A DNA stretch of 9,734 nt. Source: Christensenella sp. UBA941. GTDB lineage: Bacteria; Bacillota; Clostridia; Christensenellales; UBA941. The stretch lies in NCBI GenBank assembly GCA_002293365.1, contig DBDD01000183.1, positions 527-10,260 of the forward strand, written 5' to 3'. The first letter of the stretch is position 1. Each line of letters opens with the position of its first letter. The translations under genes and the position numbers were made by a program. Shown here piece by piece: positions 7,239 to 9,734 of this stretch. The notes beneath the pieces were generated by a model. The model was not told where the DNA came from. It did not search any database and saw nothing but the letters and a program-made list of their open reading frames with translations.

Positions 7239-7270
7239 CATCGGAACGTATTTGGCATTATTATTTTTTG

Positions 7271-7801
7271 TTAGTCCTTGGATTGAAGCTGCATGACGAT
7301 CGAATGATAAACGCTTGGCGCTTTAACGCTCCATTCGTCGCAGACGCGCTGCGCCGCCTCGCGCGATGTTACCATAAAAGCCAGCTCGAACATCGCCTTT
7401 TCGTTTTCATAGGCTTTTAACTCTACTTTATATTCGAGCGGCGCTTCTTTTTTCAGCGTTGCGCTATACTGGCGCTGAATCAGCAGCGCTTTTCTATTTT
7501 CGCGCGCAGTATGTTCGAGCATCGTGCGCTGTGAGTCGGGGATGCGTTTTTCGAATTGTAGCAGCGTATCCGCACCGCTTTCGCCAAGGACGTAGCTTTC
7601 GCCCAGCACGGACGGAATCGTATTCAAGAGGCCGCTTTCAACGAGCTCGGCAAGCGCTTGCCGTAAGTTAAAATATCCCATCCAACCCTCGCGTGCGTCC
7701 AGCTCTACAAATTGCTGCGGCGTCAAAGGCAAGTCGAGCGCGCGCATAAAATACAGGATATTTAGCTTGTTCAAGGTCATACCTGTCGAAAAGAAAGCCA
7801 T
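7271..7801 (-). CDS. DUF4364 family protein (winged-helix-like)
   Basis: From ATG 7801 the protein has 176 residues, the usual length of the DUF4364 family found mainly in Clostridia. The N-terminal part (about 8-80) resembles a winged helix: LNKLNILYFMRALDLPLTPQ, then GWMGYFNLRQALAELVESGLL and a wing segment ending in SYVLGESG. The C-terminal half (about 100-176) is a mixed helix-strand domain. Its function is not established; a regulatory role is inferred from the fold. I chose ATG 7801 over the in-frame codon at 7852 because GGGGGTG lies about 5 nt upstream, and the longer version would begin inside the promoter. It is transcribed toward the aldolase gene, with a 74-bp gap and no clear terminator, so read-through into the sugar cluster is possible. 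Confidence 0.83.
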   Translation of the reverse strand: MAFFSTGMTLNKLNILYFMRALDLPLTPQQFVELDAREGWMGYFNLRQALAELVESGLLNTIPSVLGESYVLGESGADTLLQFEKRIPDSQRTMLEHTARENRKALLIQRQYSATLKKEAPLEYKVELKAYENEKAMFELAFMVTSREAAQRVCDEWSVKAPSVYHSIVMQLQSKD

Positions 7802-7828
7802 GCGTACACCCCCATAGAATTTAGACTT

Positions 7829-7857
7829 ATTATAGCCTTTAGCTAGGCGCAAGTCAA
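7829..7857 (-). promoter_or_regulatory. Sigma-A promoter of the DUF4364 gene
   Basis: Read on the minus strand, TTGACT (7852-7857) and a perfect TATAAT (7829-7834) are 17 nt apart. The predicted start near 7822 gives a leader of about 20 nt. It is divergent from the tRNA/6S promoter, with only about 10 bp between the two -35 elements. Confidence 0.82.
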
Positions 7858-7866
7858 AAAAAGCTC

Positions 7867-7894
7867 TTGCAAAAAATCCGGTTTCATGTATAAT
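7867..7894 (+). promoter_or_regulatory. Sigma-A promoter of the tRNA-Val/6S/tRNA-Gln unit
   Basis: TTGCAA (7867-7872), a 16-nt spacer and a perfect TATAAT (7889-7894) precede the tRNA-Val gene. Transcription would start near 7901, leaving only about 7 nt of 5' leader before the mature tRNA. No other convincing promoter is seen before the 6S RNA or tRNA-Gln, so this probably drives all three. Confidence 0.75.
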
Positions 7895-7907
7895 TGAAAA
7901 GCGGAAA

Positions 7908-7984
7908 GGGGTTATAGCTCAGCTGGTTAGAGCGCTACGTTGACATCGTAGAGGTCGTTGGTTCGAGCCCAATTAACCCCACCA
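7908..7984 (+). tRNA. tRNA-Val (anticodon GAC)
   Basis: A complete cloverleaf with encoded CCA. The acceptor stem GGGGTTA pairs with TAACCCC and is followed by A and CCA at 7982-7984. The anticodon stem CTACG/CGTAG encloses loop TTGACAT, with anticodon GAC at 7942-7944 (reads GUC and GUU Val codons). The T arm is GTTGG-TTCGAGC-CCAAT with one G-U pair. It is the first RNA of the unit and ends only 3 nt before the 6S RNA closing stem. Confidence 0.95.
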
Positions 7985-7987
7985 GTT

Positions 7988-8173
7988 CAATCCTGAGGTG
8001 TTCGTTACGCTTCTGTTTTAAACCCACAGAACGACTTCGGGAACTCTTGTAGGTGATCTAAGTGTCATACTGACCGCGCTTTCGGGCGCCCGAAGGAAGA
8101 CCGCGGAGATCCTCGGGGTACCCACCTGCCAAGAGGCGGGTGTTAAAGCCGGGTGGACGGCACCGCGGGATTG
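7988..8173 (+). ncRNA. ssrS: 6S RNA (RNA polymerase-binding regulator)
   Basis: The segment of about 186 nt is closed by a long-range stem typical of 6S RNA: CAATCC (7988-7993) pairs with GGATTG (8168-8173), then after a small internal loop (TGA opposite GCG) GGTG (7997-8000) pairs with CACC (8161-8164). The 5' end (CTGAGGTGTTCG) and 3' end (CGGCACCGCGGGA) resemble the conserved ends of bacterial 6S RNA. An internal hairpin, CACCTGCC/GGCGGGTG with loop AAGA (8123-8142), is clear. 6S RNA mimics an open promoter and sequesters housekeeping-sigma RNA polymerase, mostly in stationary phase. It is packed between two tRNAs, so its ends are probably made by processing. The call rests on remembered sequence pattern and structure, not a covariance search. 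Confidence 0.8.
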
Positions 8174-8204
8174 GTTTATGCGCAATGAGCGCAACCTACC
8201 TTTT

Positions 8205-8233
8205 ACATAGCATCTTAACGGGTGCTATGTTTT
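8205..8233 (+). terminator. Hairpin with short U-tract between 6S RNA and tRNA-Gln
   Basis: ACATAGCATC (8205-8214), a 6-nt loop and GGTGCTATGT (8221-8230) form a 10-bp stem with one G-U pair, followed by only four T residues that run into the first base of tRNA-Gln. It may be a partial terminator at the 3' end of 6S RNA, or a processing stem. The weak U-tract would let some polymerase continue into the tRNA. Confidence 0.55.
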
Positions 8234-8306
8234 GCGGAATAGTGTAATGGTAGCACCTACGACTCTGACTCGTATTGTCTAGGTTCAAATCCTAGTTCCG
8301 CAGCCA
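8233..8306 (+). tRNA. tRNA-Gln (anticodon CTG)
   Basis: A complete cloverleaf. Acceptor TGCGGAA pairs with TTCCGCA, followed by G and encoded CCA (8304-8306). The anticodon stem TACGA/TCGTA encloses loop CTCTGAC, with anticodon CTG at 8265-8267 (reads CAG). The T arm is CTAGG-TTCAAAT-CCTAG. It lacks its own visible promoter. Its 3' end faces the integrase remnant at 8380, so it is a candidate integration target. Confidence 0.94.
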
Positions 8307-8308
8307 CG

Positions 8309-8340
8309 AAAACGTCCTAGATTAGGGCGTTTTTCTTTAT
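8309..8340 (+). terminator. Intrinsic terminator of the tRNA/6S unit
   Basis: AAAACGTCCTA (8309-8319), loop GAT and TAGGGCGTTTT (8323-8333) form an 11-bp stem with one G-U pair, followed by a T-rich tail (TTTTCTTTAT). It starts 2 nt after the tRNA-Gln CCA and is the clear end of the transcription unit. Confidence 0.88.
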
Positions 8341-8375
8341 CTCCGCCCACCCGGATTAACTCGTTTATGGCAAAT

Positions 8376-8397
8376 TGCTCTAATTCTGCTCTAATTT
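8376..8397. repeat. 11-bp tandem repeat at the integrase 3' end
   Basis: TGCTCTAATTC is followed directly by TGCTCTAATTT (8376-8386 and 8387-8397). The pair spans the integrase stop codon region (TAG at 8380-8382) and lies between the integrase and the tRNA-Gln terminator. It could be a recent slip duplication or an integrase arm-type binding site. Confidence 0.6.
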
Positions 8398-9069
8398 ACT
8401 GAAAAGCAATCTCTCTATCGAATCCGCTACGATCCTGCTTCCCTCATTATTGCCGCAGTAATGGCGCGTCATATACCCGTTGGAATGGCCTAGCTCGTCC
8501 TGCACCAGCTTCTCGTTTATGCCGCCCTCGATAAGCAACGTTGTGTTGGTCGAGCGCAAATCATGGAGCCGTATTTTCGGCAAGCCAAGCGATTGCAGGA
8601 GATTCTTAAAGTGGGTATAGAACGTATGCGGGTTTATCGGATTGCCGTATTCGTCGCAACACACCAAATTCTGGTCATTGTATTCCGGGCCATACCGTAG
8701 CCTGTTCTTTTTGGCTTCGTGCTGTCGGCGCTTCACGGCTTCTATGACGCTTGGCGGCACGCCTATAACCCTATTGCTTTTCTCTGTCTTAACGTCCGTA
8801 AGCCCAAACTCTGTGATCTTATACGGCGAATCCTTGCTGGAGCGCACGACGGTAAATTGACGCTGAATATGTACGGTTCGAGCTTCATAATTGAAGTCCG
8901 AATACTTTAGCCCCAATATCTCGCCGCGACGGCATCCCAGCGCAATCCCCAGCATGAATTCAAGGCCATATGTAGCGGTCGAAAGGCTCTCAATTAGTAA
9001 CCGCGATTGCTCCAAGTTCAACGGTTGCGGCTTAAAGGGCTTTTTGTCCTGCGCAATCGTAAGGTTCGA
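8380..9069 (-). pseudogene. Tyrosine recombinase (integrase), N-terminally truncated
   Basis: The frame from 9069 (after an in-frame TAG at 9070-9072) to 8380 encodes a complete tyrosine-recombinase catalytic domain. Counted from TTG 9021 the residues are Arg31 (GCRRGE), Lys78 (DVKTEKS), His153-x-x-Arg156 (LHDLRST), His179 (ELGHSNG) and the nucleophile Tyr188 (MTRHYCG). Full-length phage or transposon integrases have about 350-400 residues; here the arm-binding and core-binding domains are missing. Homology-like sequence begins at the interdomain linker (KKPFKPQPLNLEQ). No ATG or ribosome binding site serves this frame, which overlaps the end of the small gene at 9032-9217. It is best read as a deletion remnant of an integrative element beside tRNA-Gln, although translation from TTG 9021 cannot be excluded. 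Confidence 0.85.
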
Positions 9070-9217
9070 CTACCATACCCTTATCAGCGCCGAAACCTCC
9101 GCGCTCACGGAGGGTAAGCACTACGCGAGTGTCGGCGTAGTTCATGACCTTTATGAGCTCATCATCCTTTTTAAGCTGCTCGACCACATCGCGCATCGTC
9201 TTTTCTTTTGTCGCCAT
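9032..9217 (-). CDS. Small protein of unknown function, 61 aa
   Basis: I do not recognise this family. The protein begins MATKEKTMRDVVEQLKKDDE, with a charged helical N-terminal half followed by a strand-like segment (TRVVLTLRERGGF). GGAGG lies about 10 nt before ATG 9217, and the start is 16 bp after the stop of the small gene upstream, so the pair looks like an operon. Its last ten or so codons overlap the integrase remnant in another frame. The native C-terminus may therefore have been replaced at the deletion junction, and the true protein may have been longer. It probably belonged to the integrative element. Confidence 0.55.
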   Translation of the reverse strand: MATKEKTMRDVVEQLKKDDELIKVMNYADTRVVLTLRERGGFGADKGMVVEPYDCAGQKAL

Positions 9218-9233
9218 ATAATTACATCCTCCC

Positions 9234-9419
9234 TTAATATATAACCGTCGTTTGAAGTCTTGTCCCAGAAACTGGCCTAGCCTTATAGATCGCGCCTAGA
9301 ACCTTGTCTAAAACCAGTTGTGCTTTATAGCTGTCTAAATCATACTCAGCGAGTACGTCCATTATCTTGTCAACGATCTCAGCGTCGTTTGCCGTAGCGT
9401 CCATTAAACCAAATGACAT
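9234..9419 (-). CDS. Small acidic protein of unknown function, 61 aa
   Basis: I do not recognise this family. The protein is mostly predicted helix, acidic in its first half (DATANDAEIVDKIMDVLAEY) and basic near the end (YKARPVSGTRLQ). AAAGGAG lies about 9 nt before ATG 9419, a strong site supporting real translation. It is the first gene of a two-gene unit read toward the integrase remnant. Position and size resemble small accessory genes of integrative elements (excisionase-like or regulatory), but no HTH is obvious, so I assign no function. Confidence 0.6.
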   Translation of the reverse strand: MSFGLMDATANDAEIVDKIMDVLAEYDLDSYKAQLVLDKVLGAIYKARPVSGTRLQTTVIY

Positions 9420-9509
9420 AATTTCAATCTCCTTTAAATCTTATCTATAGCCAATTGTAAAACTCAAAAACCCCAGTAAAACAGGCGCTTCCGAGTGTTG
9501 CAAACTACT

Positions 9510-9582
9510 GATTTTCCTCCGCTTTTACGGTATAATTTAGATATACCACCCCTAAACCAACCCCAAAAACGGAGGAAAAATC
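9510..9582 (+). promoter_or_regulatory. IS transposase promoter and RBS-sequestering inverted repeat
   Basis: A perfect TATAAT at 9531-9536 (weak -35, TGATTT at 9508-9513, 17-nt spacer) should start transcription near 9543. GATTTTCCTCCG (9510-9521) is complementary to CGGAGGAAAAATC (9570-9582) apart from one extra A, and TTTT/AAAA lengthens the stem after one mismatch. The right arm contains the transposase Shine-Dalgarno GGAGG. The left arm is upstream of the start site, so only read-through transcripts could form the hairpin. Confidence 0.6.
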
Positions 9583-9734
9583 ATGCGGAATTCATGTGTG
9601 CAAATGTCCTTTACAGACACCTACACCGATGTGTGCGACGCCTTGGAAAACAATCCGCCAAAGCTTATTCATTTGCTCGAATCACACATCATCATTGAGG
9701 ATTATATTCCATCGGCGTTTCGGCGGGCTTACAA
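9583..9734 (+). CDS. Insertion sequence transposase, N-terminal part (runs off window)
   Basis: The frame opens at ATG 9583, with GGAGG 7 nt upstream, and continues to the window edge (50 codons). Residues such as QMSFTDTYTDVCDALENNPP and the following LIHLLESHIIIEDYIPSAFRRAY resemble the N-terminal region of DDE-type IS transposases common in Clostridia, which begin with a MSF-x-D/E-IY-like motif and a pattern of LLE...LIP-x-xFR. No catalytic residue falls in the visible part and the IS family is not certain. ATG 9604 (MSFTD) is an alternative start, but the spacing favours 9583. The promoter and a protective inverted repeat lie just upstream; the left IS end is probably between about 9470 and 9510. 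Confidence 0.55.
   Translation, partial: MRNSCVQMSFTDTYTDVCDALENNPPKLIHLLESHIIIEDYIPSAFRRAY

Noticed and set aside
8147..8170. T-box-like motif (GGGTGG then ACCGCGGGA) hinting at a T-box riboswitch
   Set aside because: Extra bases separate the two halves of the T-box consensus, no aminoacyl-tRNA synthetase or amino acid gene follows, and the 3' part pairs with 7988-8000 as the 6S closing stem.
9032..9069. Programmed frameshift joining the small gene to the integrase at the CAAAAAG run
   Set aside because: The small protein does not resemble an integrase N-terminus and a +1 shift would be needed; truncation by deletion explains the overlap better.

Overview
The window looks like chromosomal DNA of a moderately GC-rich member of the Clostridia (Bacillota). 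The evidence is a DUF4364 family gene, sigma-A type promoters, strong AGGAGG-like ribosome binding sites, a Firmicute-style 6S RNA, CCA-encoding tRNA genes and a DeoR-controlled sugar operon. The left third (about 1-3010) reads richer in G+C and contains a broken gene, so it may be transferred or rearranged DNA. This is a judgement by eye.

Layout. (1) 1-1627, minus: a long gene running off the left edge encodes a STAND-type P-loop NTPase (542 codons visible). (2) 1801-about 1980, plus: the DNA-binding N-terminus of an IclR-type regulator, cut off at a junction. (3) 2016-3008, minus: a complete aldo/keto reductase. (4) 3107-7196, minus: a sugar or sugar-acid catabolism cluster. In transcription order it runs KDPG-type aldolase, DeoR regulator, then after its own promoter and operator-like palindrome a phosphotriesterase-family lactonase-like hydrolase, an AroE-like dehydrogenase and a cupin-type glucose-6-phosphate isomerase. 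(5) 7271-7801, minus: DUF4364 protein with a near-consensus promoter. (6) 7908-8340, plus: tRNA-Val(GAC), 6S RNA, tRNA-Gln(CTG) and a strong terminator, apparently one transcription unit. (7) 8380-9419, minus: remnant of an integrative element next to tRNA-Gln, with an integrase lacking its N-terminus and two small coupled genes. (8) About 9490-9734, plus: the left end of an insertion sequence with the start of its transposase.

How the genes work together. The aldolase would yield pyruvate and a three-carbon product from a 2-keto-3-deoxy sugar acid (phosphate). The metal hydrolase would open a sugar (phosphate) lactone, the AroE-like enzyme would oxidise or reduce a hydroxyl or keto group, and the cupin isomerase would interconvert aldose and ketose phosphates. 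No kinase, dehydratase or transporter lies in the window, so the substrate is unknown. The DeoR protein probably represses the operon through the palindrome covering the -10 region upstream of the hydrolase gene.

Most interesting points: the enzyme combination of the operon, the 6S RNA packed between two tRNAs, the STAND NTPase beside recombination scars, and an inverted repeat at the IS end that would hide the transposase ribosome binding site only in read-through transcripts. I found no CRISPR array.
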